NCBI GenBank assembly: GCA_932521025.1
Contig: OW051473.1
Coordinates: 7,874,001-7,938,000 of the forward strand
DNA: 64,000 bases
Origin: Oscheius onirici
Taxonomy: Eukaryota > Nematoda > Chromadorea > Rhabditida > Rhabditidae
Direction of reading: 5' to 3'
How positions within the stretch are numbered: the first letter of the stretch is position 1; each line of letters opens with the position of its first letter. A program made the position numbers and the translations under genes. This document shows, piece by piece, positions 46,779 to 58,620 of the stretch. Under the pieces are notes generated by a model. That model ran no database searches. It saw only the letters and a list, made by a program, of their open reading frames with translations, and was not told where the DNA came from.

Positions 46779-49700
46779 ATGATCTGGTCTATATTTCTGC
46801 TCGGTGGCTACACTTATGCCATGGAGTTCTCTCACTACATTCCCTCTGAGCAATACAAATGTGGTGCTTTTCTGGAGGGACGTCATGAAGATAAAGCTCT
46901 CAGTCTTTACTATTCCGTAATTGATCAGTTCATTTCTTCGATCTCTTCGCCTTTTCCTCATGCAGGTTTGTTACTTTTTCTTCCAGGGCAACTTGAGGCC
47001 ATAATCGTAAATCCGCTTCACTTTTTGGGCAAGGCTCAATTCGGGTTCCCATGTAACGGCAACCATTCATTGCGACGTTTTTGGCGATCTCGATAATTGC
47101 CTCCTCTCCCGTCCGGGAGTAGAGGAACACCGGCAAAAACAACACCTGTGCCCGTATCGTTTTTCTAGTACGAATTGGAACGTCGCGTAAACACCATAAG
47201 GACAAATGAAATTTGACTAATCAGCATAAATCCACTTGAAATGCTCTCCTATAGACATTAGGGTCTAGCGTGACAATTGATTTTATTTGTTCGCGTCTCG
47301 TAGTACTAATGAGGTAATAGCAGATATCGCTATGACCAAACACTCAACGGAGAGCCGCCGAATGACCACAGGGTCGGCCATGCTCTTCTCTGCAGGTGTT
47401 CCTGCAAAGTAAACACAAAAAGAAACTATAATTTTCAGATCTGCTGTCAAATCGGGCACTGTCTGGTGATCTCAACGAATGGGATAAGTCCTTCAGGACG
47501 AAACACAACGAGGTTTGTCACCGTCTTGTTCATCAAAAGAGCCCGTCTTTCGTCTGCTTTTGTTTGACCGCGATTTCACGTACGTTCGACTAACTCGGAC
47601 AGCCAACAGATTATCGGAAGTGACCCGTGCAACCAGTCCGCTGCCCCTTTCTTAGAGAGTGATTATCAGTATGTCAACATAACAATAGTATAGCAGTGCT
47701 AATATTTTGAAAGGCTGACCCGATTTAGCCTATTGGGCCTGTATCAGTGTCGGAACCCCCGCCGGGGATAATCTTCCATGGCCCACTTCTGGCGAGAAAC
47801 AGACACTGTTAACCGCAACATACAATTTTAACGCCTCAACGCACCTAGGCAGGGAATAGTGATATTGCGACCCATGTAATGGTGGATCGAAATCGGGAGA
47901 GAGGACGAGGCAAGCCGGCCGGAAACCCAATCCGACCGTTTCACTTGCAGGTGTATAGTTACGGGCCGATTCAGTCTCCCCAGATTTGAGAGGAAAAATC
48001 TGCAAATAGGGCTACAAATCTGCGAGAAAGCTACAAAAAACATCCACCAGCCAAAAGTTCAGACTTTATGGTTTTATTAGTTATGGAAGTTAATCTGACA
48101 GCGTTAAACAGTCATGCAAAAAACTCAGCACCAAAATGACATGGAATTTCTTGAATTTGACAGTTAATGGCAGCAAAAAGATAAATAACAGTTTAACAAA
48201 CTAACAAAGAATAGAGGACTTGAAACTGGCTGATTCAATCGATTCTATGTTTTGGCAGTTAAAAGTAGAACTGGTATAAGAAAACTCCAGATGCGGCACT
48301 TTGTGCATTCAAAACTCTCCATTAAAATGTGCAATCTACATTGTCGAACTAATGTATTCGTTTAATGTTCAATTCTCTTCTAATCCCACACTTTCGAGTG
48401 ATAAAATTAACATGTGAATCAGTAGGAACGAGGCGTGACTGATTGTGAAGAGATCAGAGGGCGCGGCGTCGCTCTTTGAGGACCGTGACGCGGCCCTTTT
48501 GAGCCAAGTCTTAGAGGTGTTGCGTAACAAGGAGAGTAACCACTGCAAACAAGACCAGACGCGTGTCGATTAAAACAGGAAAAAAAATGAACTTTCATTT
48601 TCAGTGGCTTCAATGGCAAAGTGGCTGGATCATATTTGCTGCAAGCATTCTTCTTCTCGGCGCTGTGTTTCCCGTCGTATACATTCTGTACAGGCATTAA
48701 TTTATTAAGAAATCGGAAAAATTCGTGTTTAGGTGCTGTTTATGCTGTTGTTCGTCGAAGGAAATTGCCACAGACCGAAAATTGGACAGCTGTAAGCGGA
48801 ACTTTTTGAACATTGTGATAGCCGGCTTCATTGTTTTGGACGTGTAAGTGACTCTTTCTTTTTCCTTTAAAGAGCCGCGTCAAGACTGGTCCACTTATTG
48901 AACAGTTCTCGGCCGACAGGTTTTTCCCAGAAGAAAGCGGGAAACGATGAAATTAGCACTTTTTACACGTAGGAATTAGTCATCTTGTTTTTTGCAGATT
49001 TGCTGCAGCTACCGTCCTCGTGAGTTCCCAATATGCCCAGTACGGAATGTCCGAGCTTCCGGGGCGTCTCAGCCATTGTGTCGACGACCTACAATTATAT
49101 AAGAGGGACACCGATACGGTACGAGATGGAAAATTTTGAAGGACAAAGTGGTTTTTCAGAGGATCCGAAAGTTGCTAATTGATGACTACCAAACCTTGAA
49201 CAAATCGATTAACAAACAGCTGGCTCAAGGTGGACAGAATGTCGTAGGTCGAGTAAAAAAGCTCACAGGAGCTCACGCCATCGATACACTTCTCAACATT
49301 AGTGAAAGTAAGACATTTTCTTGTGCTTATTATTTTGAAATTTTAGATGCCGGAAAGGTACAGACGGTTCTGGTGAGCCTCCGGAACCAAATCAACTCTG
49401 TAAACGAAGACGCAACCAAGTTTGAGGTAAGGCTTTTGTATTTTGAATTTGAGTGTTTACTAGGAGGTGAATTAGCCCAGGATAAAATACCTACTCTGTG
49501 AAATTATATAGCTAATGTTTGCAAAAGTTATACTTTGCCACTTATGGCTAACTTTCCAACTTGAATATTTATTCGCATCTATCTACGACTTTCGTTGCGC
49601 AGATGTTTTTCTAGACGCAGACATTTTGGGGTTATACTGCAGCATAAATGCTCCAGCGCTAACAACGCTCCTTAAGCGTCGAATTTGTTCGGTCAAGGCT

Positions 49701-52169
49701 CTATTCAAACATTTCAGGTTGAATTCGGTCGGTTGAGAAAGACTGCAACAGATGAGCTCTTGGAATGCGTTCAAAACGAAGTGGACGCCATCAAAGCTGT
49801 CTGTCATAGAGCCGAAAAGCTTTTGTCCGGTGTCCACACCTCTCAATTGAGACTTGATACGGTTTGTCTTCTCATATTTGCTTGTTATCATCATTTTAGG
49901 AACTGCTACCTAGTAGAAATGAGGAAGCGTTGAAAAGGATCATCAACACCAACATAACAAAAGCCTTGTCTTCTTCGATTTCTCAATTTTCCGACATTGA
50001 AGGACTGTTACAACAGGAGATTGATTCAAAAATTCACGGTTGGTCAATCTTATTTTCAAACAACAAGCATTGTCTCAGCTGCACAAAACACGTTGCGGCA
50101 AATTGGAGACGATCTTTTCGTGGTGGCCGAGACGATTTCTACGCAGATAAGACAGGCAAGTACTTCGAAAAAGAGGGGTTAATTGCAAAATGTTAGGTCA
50201 ACTTGGATGACTTGTACACTACCATTTCTGGCCTATCTGATGAGAAAAAGACTCCCGCTGTCCGATATGTGAAATATGGATGGATTGCGTCAATTGTTCT
50301 TTCTGGAATCTTCATTCTGCTATCTGCCGTTTTCCTTTTTGGACTGATTTTCGGAATTTGCGGAAGAAGACCGACATACTACAATGACGACTGCTGTGTT
50401 AGGTCAAATGGAGGGCGGTTTTACTCATGGTGAGCGGCTTTTTCATATTTTTCAACTATAAATTCTAGTGGTATCTGGCTGACCGTTTCACTGTTCTTCT
50501 CTTTGTGTCTCTTCACGGTAATCATTCTGTTATTTGTCGGAAACAGTTCCTACCTGGTCTGTCAGCCTCTCCGAGATCCCCTGAGCAGACCTGATATGAT
50601 GGCAGTGAGTTGTTTTCAAAAGATTTATTCCTCCATTTTCCTTTCCAGCTAGCCGAACGCTATATCGATCTGTTGAAGGCGAAACGAGACTCTCGAAACG
50701 AGTTCAACACGCTTATGGACAGTCGAACGGCTGCCGATGTTATCCGAGCCTGTAGCAGGAACGAGACCTTTTATGAGATTTTCGAATTTGACAAAAAGTA
50801 TCATCTTAATCAGCTCAAAGTATTTAAAATATAAAATTTTTAAACATGTTTTTCACAGGATTTTGAGAAGGATGCTTACGCTCAGCTTGAGAGCTTCTTG
50901 GCTGAATCTCTATCCAATCTCCCAACAGTTAATCCTATTTCATCACTGGTTTCTGAAGAAGATGCTGCGGCTCTGGAAAAGCTTGTAGACACCAATTTGA
51001 CAAGAATCAGTCGTGAAGGACTTGAGAAGGTATTTATATTTTTGACAGAAGCTACATTAGTTTCAGTTGAACAATGCCATGCAAGAACTGGACCTGACAT
51101 CTAAATCGAAGACATTCCAGGAGAGTATTGAAAATTCTGGAAGTGGTAGACCTAAAGTTATTTCATCTGTGAGTTTTGCATTGATAGTTTTACACATTTC
51201 TTCCTACAGATTTTGGAACAAATCGAAGAGATCGACTTCCGAATAACCATGCCTCTGAGACAGAAGATTGCAGTTTTGTACAAAAACATCACAGCACTTG
51301 ACTCAAAGTAAGCCACTTTGTATTTTCATAGAAACTAACACATTTCAGGTTCACGGAAATGCAAGTTCCCGTAGCTACTCTTTTGTCAAAGCTCCGACAC
51401 GCTCAAGCTTTGCTAATGAACAATGTCAAGGCACATTTTGAGGCAGCTGCTAGAGAAGAACTTAACAGTACAGTATCGTTGGTGGATCAGTACATCGAAC
51501 ACGTTAGAACCCAGGCAAGCGTTATTTTCACAAATTATAAGTTTTCGTTTGCAGATGCAAACTGAAATTTCTTCTTGCAAGCCAATTTCCAAGATTGCTG
51601 AGCATTCTACGGCTGCCCTCTGTTCCCAGACGATTGATCCTCTGGTGAGTGAGAAGACTCCTCAAAACTAAGAAAAATTTCAGAATGGTACCTGGATGGC
51701 CATGGTGTGCAGTATCCTCTGTCTCGTTTTTATAGTTTTCTTCGCAACGTCACTCATGAATCTTTACAACAGGATGCATCCTTACCCAAAATAGTAAGTG
51801 TTTCACCTAACTTTTACTGTCATCCATACGTGATAGTGTTCGTTTGCGCTTAGGATAAAGACAATATTTTTGTTCATAATTATGCAGAACAAGTAGAGTT
51901 CTCCAACTTTGTAGAACATCAGAAAATCGGAAAATGTCGTCGTAAGCTTAAAACACTTTTACATATACACTTTTCGGTAAATGTTACATACAAGCGTTTT
52001 TCAGCGTGGTAGAGCCTCCTTTGGATCATCATCATATGTCATCTTTTATAACTGACACATATGACACAAGGCAAAAACCGTAAGTGTTTGTTTTTCGAAA
52101 ATACAATTTAAATTCAGGGCTTATTCAAATTACTCGTACACTGATGACTACCACCGAACATACCGATGA
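46779..52169 (+). CDS. prom-1: Prominin (pentaspan membrane glycoprotein)
   Basis: Twenty-one exons (46779-46965, 47439-47512, 48605-48693, 48733-48843, 48998-49118, 49160-49307, 49347-49426, 49718-49861, 49900-50038, 50079-50155, 50197-50429, 50469-50604, 50649-50819, 50859-51029, 51067-51168, 51210-51307, 51349-51514, 51555-51644, 51684-51793, 52005-52079, 52118-52169) join in frame to 857 residues, close to vertebrate prominin-1 (865). A signal peptide and short N-terminal domain with PFPHADLL precede helix 1 (about 95-115). A cysteine-rich CCLCCC turn and helix 2 follow, then a large helical loop, helices 3 and 4 (about 422-448 and 472-493) around a second cysteine-rich turn, another large loop and helix 5 (about 784-808) with a tyrosine-rich tail. 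Prominins shape membrane protrusions and bind cholesterol. Introns after exons 3, 10 and 17 start with GC. Confidence 0.92.
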
Positions 52170-52617
52170 CCTCCAGGATACTCAACACTTCCGCGCCATA
52201 TTTTCTACTTATCAAGTCGACTATGATCAGCATTTTTCCGTCTTCTGCATTTAGTTGGTGACATGGGTACAGATTTCTACTGATAAAAGATTTTCCGAAC
52301 ACTAAAATGAAATCTTGCTTTCTCCCGTGGCTTCTTGAGGCACATTACACGCCTCTCGCTCTTGCGCATAGTCATAATCGGAAAAGCGATTCGATCTTGT
52401 TTCATATCGTATAACGATCTACGGCCAATTCCTAGAGTCTTGACCCCTCAGCTGTTCCCACTTTCCTTCTCAAAGCCAGGCTTTGGGTTTATCCCAGATT
52501 GGCTTCATTCTCTCTGTTGTTTTTCCTCTTGTTCTGGTTCTTTTGAGACGGCATACTTGTATAAGCGGCAGTCTCCTCTTCACATTGATTCATGAGACTC
52601 TTTCAGACTGGCTGAAA

Positions 52618-55600
52618 ATGCTAGGTCTCGTTTTGTTTCTGTTACTTCAAACGGTAAGAAAAGCCATTTCCACCTTGATAAGTTTCCTAGAGAAGTAGCG
52701 TTGCACAGATTCCCAATGGAGTTGTAGGAGATCCTGTTTTGCATTGTGCTGGAGACTTTTTAGAGGTTTACAAAACAAAAGCTGTAGAAAAGCCTTATAG
52801 ATTCAATTTGAAACGCAAAATCCATTTCTTGGACTAGTTTTTGTGAAAGATCGTCTTCATGACCCGAGATGTCGAAGCAGTCCAGTGATTCCAACTGGAG
52901 CAAGAAGTGCCAGTCTCCGTCTTGGATTCCACGACTGTGATGTGGAGAGAAAAATTTCGGTGAGGATATTTATTAAATAAGGAATGAATGTACAGATAGA
53001 ATGGGAAGATAGGCTTATTGAGGGTATGCTGGGTATGGGTAAGGCTGATTTCCGTAACCGCTGCCGCCCATATTTCCACCGGGCATCGCTGGGCCTCCGG
53101 CTTAAATAATCGTTGCCAATTGCTTTTAATATTGCTTACCTCCTCCCTGGTTTGAGCCAAATCCTCCACCACCGCCCATACCTCCCATGCCTCCCATTCC
53201 TCCTCCGTAACCGCCGAATCCACCTCCCATATCTCCTCCTCCACCGCCATATCCGCCTCCGTATCCGCCGTCTCCTCCCCCACCGTATCCACCGCCTAAA
53301 ATCGTTTTAAACCAAAATGTATCTGAGCGACTTACCATAACCCCCATCTCCTCCTCCATATCCACCGCCCATATCACCACCACCACCATATCCTCCGCCT
53401 TAAAATATATTATTTTAAGTAAAATGTAAAACTAGTAATTTTTTCAAAAAGTGTTTTTGCCAAAAGCCTCAACCGACAGTTAGCTCAGCATGATGCCGTT
53501 TAATATTCTCTCAAAAATATATCATTCGCTTTGCAAGAATTCACTGAGTAGCTATGACATTTTGTGGGTATAGATTACGGCAAAAAAAAACAATTTATAA
53601 GATTTGCGACAAAAGTAACTTACCTCCCATATCACCACCTCCATATCCTCCGCCGCCTCCCCATCCTCCATCACCACCTAAATTACAGATTTTAAAATTG
53701 CAAAAAAGCGTAAGCTTACCATATCCGCCGCCACCCATACCTCCCATTCCGTATCCTCCTCCCCAGTCTTGGGCAGAGCCAATTATGGCTAGAATTGAAA
53801 GTACTAGTAGTTTAACTGTCATCTTCCTGAAAAATTGAGTGTTGCTTATAATCATAGAGCTGGAAAGAATTGATACGCGAGCTGTTTGCAATGGACGGTC
53901 ATCAAGCAGAGAGCTTTTATAGGGCCGGGAATTGACCGGTCGGAAGCGGGACCACACACAGGGGAAAAAGCACTGAGTGTGTTGATTCTTAGGAGACGGA
54001 TATGTACTGTTTTCTAGACGACTCCGCGTGGAATTTTCGTCATCACGGAACTCATTCTGGCCTTCAGTCCCGATTATCTAACAAAGTTTGACAGAATCTA
54101 CAAAGTGCAATGCTTCTACATGGAAATGGAGAGAAAAATCACAAAGGAGGTTGACGTCAGGTAGTTCTTCTTGACGCCAAACACGTCAAGATTTGTTTTG
54201 CGCCTTCTTCCGTGACCCCTAATTGGAACCAAATAAGACGTGCCGACGTGCACTCCGGAAACCCGACTCGTAATTCTAATTTTCAGTATGCCACCTCCAA
54301 CTCTTCACACAAAACAACTGCAGATGCCTGTTTGCAAATATGATGTACTGGATCAATCACCAACGGGACCTCCAGTTCATTTTGCAACCGTTGGACAAAT
54401 GGTATGAGCCCATTTTCTGTATTAACTGAGTCTAAGGTCTACCACAAGTGGAGTTGCGAAGCTGAGCAGCAAAACACATTCTGTATGTTGGTACACTCCT
54501 GTTTTGTCGATGATGGCAATGGGGATCGAGTTCAGCTAATCAATGAACAAGGGTCAGTTTTTGCCAAACTTCTCACGAATTCTTTGCTCTATCGACCGAG
54601 AAGAAAGCTATTTGCACCCGAATTGCTTTCTTAAACGGAACAATGACCAGCTCTCAGTGTGAAACGGAGCCACCCAACACTTAATCCGTTGTTTGCCTTT
54701 AGACGGCCTGTTTCAGGTGCGCTTTGGACAAGTACCTGCTGACGAATCTCGAATATCCAGCTGATTTGATGGCTGGACGAGAGGCTCACGTCTACAAGTA
54801 TGCAGATAGGGACAACATGTACTTTGACTGCCAAATAACGTTAAGGATAAAAGAGCCGGGAGCGGAATATTGCGAGGTAAGACTAGTGTTCCTCTAGGTG
54901 CACATGAGCGTAAAGCCAAATCTTTGAAAGATCACACGCGTCATAATATGGTCTACTAGTTTTGACCGAACCCTAAACTTAAGGGGAACGTCTGAAAAGC
55001 AAATAGAAACAGTTTGAAACTGGTCAGAGATTCGAAAGAATATATGTACTTGAGAACTGGAGTGGAGTAGGTGGTGTCAGACGCAGGCTTTGAGGGATTC
55101 CGGAAATTTCGGAGAATATCGCGTAATCTCTCTACTACTAAAGTGTGTCGTGGACTCTGTGTGTTTGTTTCTCCGGGACCTCAAATTTTGGTGTATTGTT
55201 AAGAGTCGCCGCTGTTACCCAGACGACCCGGGTTCGACTCCCCTCCTCACCAAATATTGTTGCTAAACTCTTTTGAGCAGGAAATAGAGTCAGAGTAGCC
55301 GCTAGGGGATCAGAAGGGATCGGTTGATCTGTATAAGTTCAGAGAGGGATCGGATAGCCGGAAAATGGATCATAAGAGATCGGTTGACTGGGGAAGGGAT
55401 CAGAAGTAAAGAAGAAAACACAAGTAAAAAAAGCCGCCGAAAGGCGGAGCCGGCTGGTATAATTTATACTTATTTAAGCGTAATTTATTGAAGTATTTTT
55501 GTCTTGGAACAAAGTTCCATTTTTAAAATCAAAACATACAGGATTTTTGGTTCGGAGAAAGTCGTAAATTGTCTTTTAGAGCAAATTTGGAATTTAAGTA

Positions 55601-56026
55601 CCGAGTCAAAAGAGAGTTTCAAATCGACAGTCATCCGAAAACTCTCTGCACCAAAATATATAGATCCTCCCTAAACATTAGTTCCTTATTCACAAACCCT
55701 TCAGATTCCCAACTGCCCTGATCCTCCAAGAAGACGAAGATCTAATCAACTGGATTCTGACAATCACAATGACGCTGACTTTGATCAGCAAGAAGATTTT
55801 ATCATCCCGATGGATGCTGTTGCCACCGCCAGCTGGCTAAATAAAAACTTCCTAGTGAATCAGGTGTGTTGATACCCTCAGTCTCTTGCAACAAATCACG
55901 TTTCAGCTAGGCTTGTGCATGTCAGCTGAAGGTGTCTATTCCGTCCTCTTTCCGCATCTCTTCCTTCTGTTTCTGACCATTTTGGTCATCCGCTCCTCTT
56001 ACAAAATTGTTCCCAAGAGTTTTTAA
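52618..56026 (+). CDS. Cuticlin-type ZP-domain protein
   Basis: Nine exons (52618-52653, 52709-52765, 52801-52959, 54018-54160, 54287-54401, 54437-54552, 54717-54876, 55705-55863, 55907-56026) join in frame to 354 residues. A signal peptide (about 1-12) leads straight into a ZP domain: NGVVGDPVLHC, NPFLGLVFVKD, PRGIFV, KVQCFYME, then PVCKYDVLD, VGQMVYHKW, TFCMLVHSCFVDDG and LEYPADLMAG, ending YFDCQI. A furin site RRRRS follows at about 271, and a membrane helix (about 327-345) lies before a very short basic tail. Nematode cuticlins of this layout are cleaved at the furin site and polymerise in the cuticle, often in alae or other lateral structures. Intron 3 (1058 bp) contains a complete gene on the other strand, and intron 7 contains a Helitron-like element. 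Confidence 0.95.
53015..53822 (-). CDS. Secreted glycine/tyrosine-rich protein nested in the cuticlin intron
   Basis: Five exons (53822-53720, 53677-53624, 53398-53336, 53295-53140, 53100-53015) join in frame to 153 residues. A signal peptide (about 1-17, ending IGSA) precedes a low-complexity body of GGGYGG, GGGDMGG and GGMGGMGG units. The C-terminus is different, rich in P and Y (QPYPYPAYPQ). Such proteins in nematodes are cuticle or extracellular-matrix components or small antimicrobial-type peptides; the sequence cannot say which. Exon boundaries all split glycine codons in the same phase (1), so exons could be gained or lost without frame change. The whole gene lies antisense inside intron 3 of the ZP gene. 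Confidence 0.9.
55127..55457 (+). mobile_element. Helitron-like element in cuticlin intron 7 (copy 3)
   Basis: The element starts TCTCTCTACTACTAAA after an A and ends with the hairpin gccgccgaaaggcgg followed closely by CTGG before a T. It is 331 bp and has no coding capacity. Positions 55192-55256 are tRNA-like, with an A-box-like tggtgtattgttaagag and an exact B box (ggttcgactcc), whose ends ggtg and cacc could pair. The body matches copy 2 in the reverse direction over most of its length. Confidence 0.8.
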
Positions 56027-56914
56027 TAATAGTGTATATTAACATCAATGCTGGTCTTTCACGTGCAATAATGAATGTTTAAAGATACAGCGTTTTTTCT
56101 CGCGAGTCAGCTACTTGACCCCCGGTATGCTGGCGACTGCAAGACCCAGCATCAGCTGATGGTGTGTCGAAATAGCCACTGCGCTGGCTTTCCTCGACCC
56201 AGGCCATCTTGTCCACGACATTCTTCACGTGTACCGTGTCGGTATAGCTTCCGTCTAAGCCTTTTTGTGTGTTTAAATCTTATATTTTCAAAGTAACAAG
56301 AGTCAGCTGATTTATCTGAGTAAGGCAGCTGTTATCTTATTTTTGTTCGAACACCTACGCCTGGCAGCCTGCCCTCGATGCTATACGGTTCTCGTGTCGT
56401 TCACGTGCTTAATCTTACGACATTACGAACATGCTGGGCATAAGCTCCTTCTCTCTTTGTCCTGCAAGAATATTTATTCAGTCCGCTTCTATCACCGAGC
56501 TTGCTACAATCACTAGCCGTTACTTTCTTTTCCACTGGGACAATCACTGCATTCCCACCGGGTTTGGGGATCACCCCATCGAACGATAAGAAGAATCACT
56601 TCCCTTAGGCAGAGTCGCCTACTCAATTTCAACTGGTCATTCCTTCGTTCCCATTGTCTTCAAAAAGAACAGTTTCGTATCAGTTTTACACCGTTCCAAT
56701 AGCATTTTTCTAATACATTCGAAGCGTGGACCCAACTTAGAACTTTGGATTTACGTTTTAAATTTCGACCACATTACAATACATTTCTTAATTATGCGCA
56801 AAATCTATGGCATACTCGCTTTTCTTCAGATTTTTATTACTTTCCTTCAAAATTTCTCCAATTCATTTTCTTCAACAAACAATTTTTGGTCTTTTGAACA
56901 ACATAATGTTGCAG
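56027..56914. other. Intergenic region upstream of the ADP/ATP carrier
   Basis: No gene is supported. A 73-codon frame at 56075-56296 contains several cysteines but lacks a signal peptide or splice partner. A gttgcag site at 56914, two bases before the carrier's ATG, is a likely spliced-leader acceptor. Confidence 0.4.
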
Positions 56915-56916
56915 GA

Positions 56917-58037
56917 ATGGCTTCTGAGCCCTCAACCTCTGGCTACGATACCATGGTTCGTTGCCTTGCCGGTGGCACAGCTGCTGCTGTTAGCAAAACC
57001 ACGACTGCTCCGATTGACCGAGTGAAACTGCTTCTGCAGGTAAACTGTTCAGTTTCTCTTTCAAGAAACTTGCTCAGCTGCAAACCCGCAACGGTGTCAC
57101 AGTCGGCAGGTACACCGGAATTCGCGACTGTCTGAGACAAGTGTCCTCTGAACAGGTATTTTGGTTTTCAAACACAAACAAAATTTTTCAGGGATTCCTT
57201 TCACTTTGGCGAGGAAATACTTCGGGTGTTGTTCGCTGCTTTCCGAATCATGCATTGAACTTTGCCTTCCGCGACGTTTACAGGAGCATAGTCTTGAGGA
57301 ATGTGGATCGAGATACACAGTTTAAACAATTTGTTACTGGTAAGATATATTGCCCTTCACAAAAACTAGCTTTCTCAGGTTCTGTGGTATCTGGAGGTCT
57401 TGGAGGGGCTACTACTCTGCTCATTCTCTACCCGTTTGATTTCGCCAGGACACGAATGGCAGTGGAAGCAAAGAAAGATGGAACAAGACGGTACAAAGGA
57501 ATGGTCGACTGTTTGCTGAAAATACACGAAAAGGATGGAGCATTGTCATGGTACAAGTAAGACTTTTTCTTAAAAAGTTTATAAACTATTGTTAAGGGGC
57601 CTATCCTCAGCCATGCAGTTTGTCATAGTCTCTCGAGCAGTCTTCTTTGGAATCTTCGATACGGTTAGGACAAGCTGGAGAGATCCAAAGGATCTTAACA
57701 TTGCTGTTACGTTCGTTCTGGCTCAGGTAACGTAATACGATGAGTCGTTGATTTTTTTTCAGACCTGTCTAGTACTGTCAAGCTTCTCTTGCTACCCTCT
57801 GGATACGGTCAGAAGAAAGCTGATGATGGAAGCTGGCAGGAAAGAAAAAGTGTATGGAACGACACTGAACTGCTACAAACAGATCATACAGTTTGTTTTT
57901 GTACGAGCAAAATATATCCGGATTTCAGAAAAGAGGGAATCGCTGCTCTCTATAGCGGAGCAGTCGCCAACTCTTTGAGAACCACGGGTGGAGCACTGAT
58001 CATCACACTGTATTACGAGTTTGCTAAATATCTATGA
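56917..58037 (+). CDS. Divergent mitochondrial ADP/ATP carrier
   Basis: Seven exons (56917-57039, 57078-57155, 57192-57339, 57379-57556, 57597-57726, 57763-57890, 57929-58037) join in frame to 297 residues, the usual carrier length. The three mitochondrial-carrier signatures are present: APIDRVKLLLQ, YPFDFARTRMAV and YPLDTVRRKLMM. The overall sequence matches ADP/ATP translocases, which exchange ADP and ATP across the inner mitochondrial membrane. The family hallmark RRRMMM reads RRKLMM here (residues about 236-241), a conservative but unusual change. It is therefore probably a secondary, perhaps tissue-restricted, paralogue. An ATG further upstream (56794) in frame would add 41 hydrophobic residues, but the acceptor site argues for 56917. 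Confidence 0.92.
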
Positions 58038-58620
58038 ACATAAAGTTGTTACTTTCTGATGAACAGCTATTTGTCAACGGCGTATATTTTTAAAACTCAG
58101 CGCTTAAAGCTCATTTGATTATGACCGTTTGGTTTTTGATCTAACTGTGCTACAGCGGAAGAAAATGGCGTGAAGCACGCTCAAATAGGAAAATACGCCT
58201 TTTTTCATTTAACTCACTGATAAGATCCATTTGTCCTCAGTTTCGAAACAGAAACAGATATGAACACCTCATCTTAGCTTTCTTGTGAAACCTTGATTTA
58301 CACGGGGCAATGGAATTCCGTGCACTTCTTAAGTCACGGGGCTCTGAAGCCTGAATTACGAGCTTGCTAAATATCTAGTTTTTGTTTTGTTTTCTGTTGA
58401 ACATCAATGTCAGTATCACGTGGATTGTTAACTCAGCGCTTATATCTGATTTGATCATTAGCATTTGGTTTTTGATTGAAATTAAGTTTCAGCGGAGGAA
58501 AAAGAACGCGAATCATATCCAAGTTTTTGTCGGATATACCAAGATGCGGTAAACGCTAGCAGTAGTGCTTTTATGGACATTTTCAGCTGTTTAGCAGTTT
58601 TTAAGCTTACTAAAATTTCA
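58038..58620. repeat. Imperfect duplicated segment downstream of the carrier
   Basis: Two stretches of about 150 bases resemble each other in order: taaatatcta...tttctgatgaacatc, then aactcagcgctta, then atttgatta, then tttggtttttgat. One lies at about 58020-58150 and the other at about 58365-58490. The second includes a diverged copy of the carrier's last codons, so the 3' end of the gene and its flank seem to have been duplicated in tandem. Confidence 0.5.

Noticed and set aside
46713..47205. A minus-strand two-exon protein opposite prominin exon 1
   Set aside because: Both frames look coding and can be spliced, but the plus strand gives a signal peptide and PFPHADLL leading in frame into the rest of prominin, which is stronger evidence.
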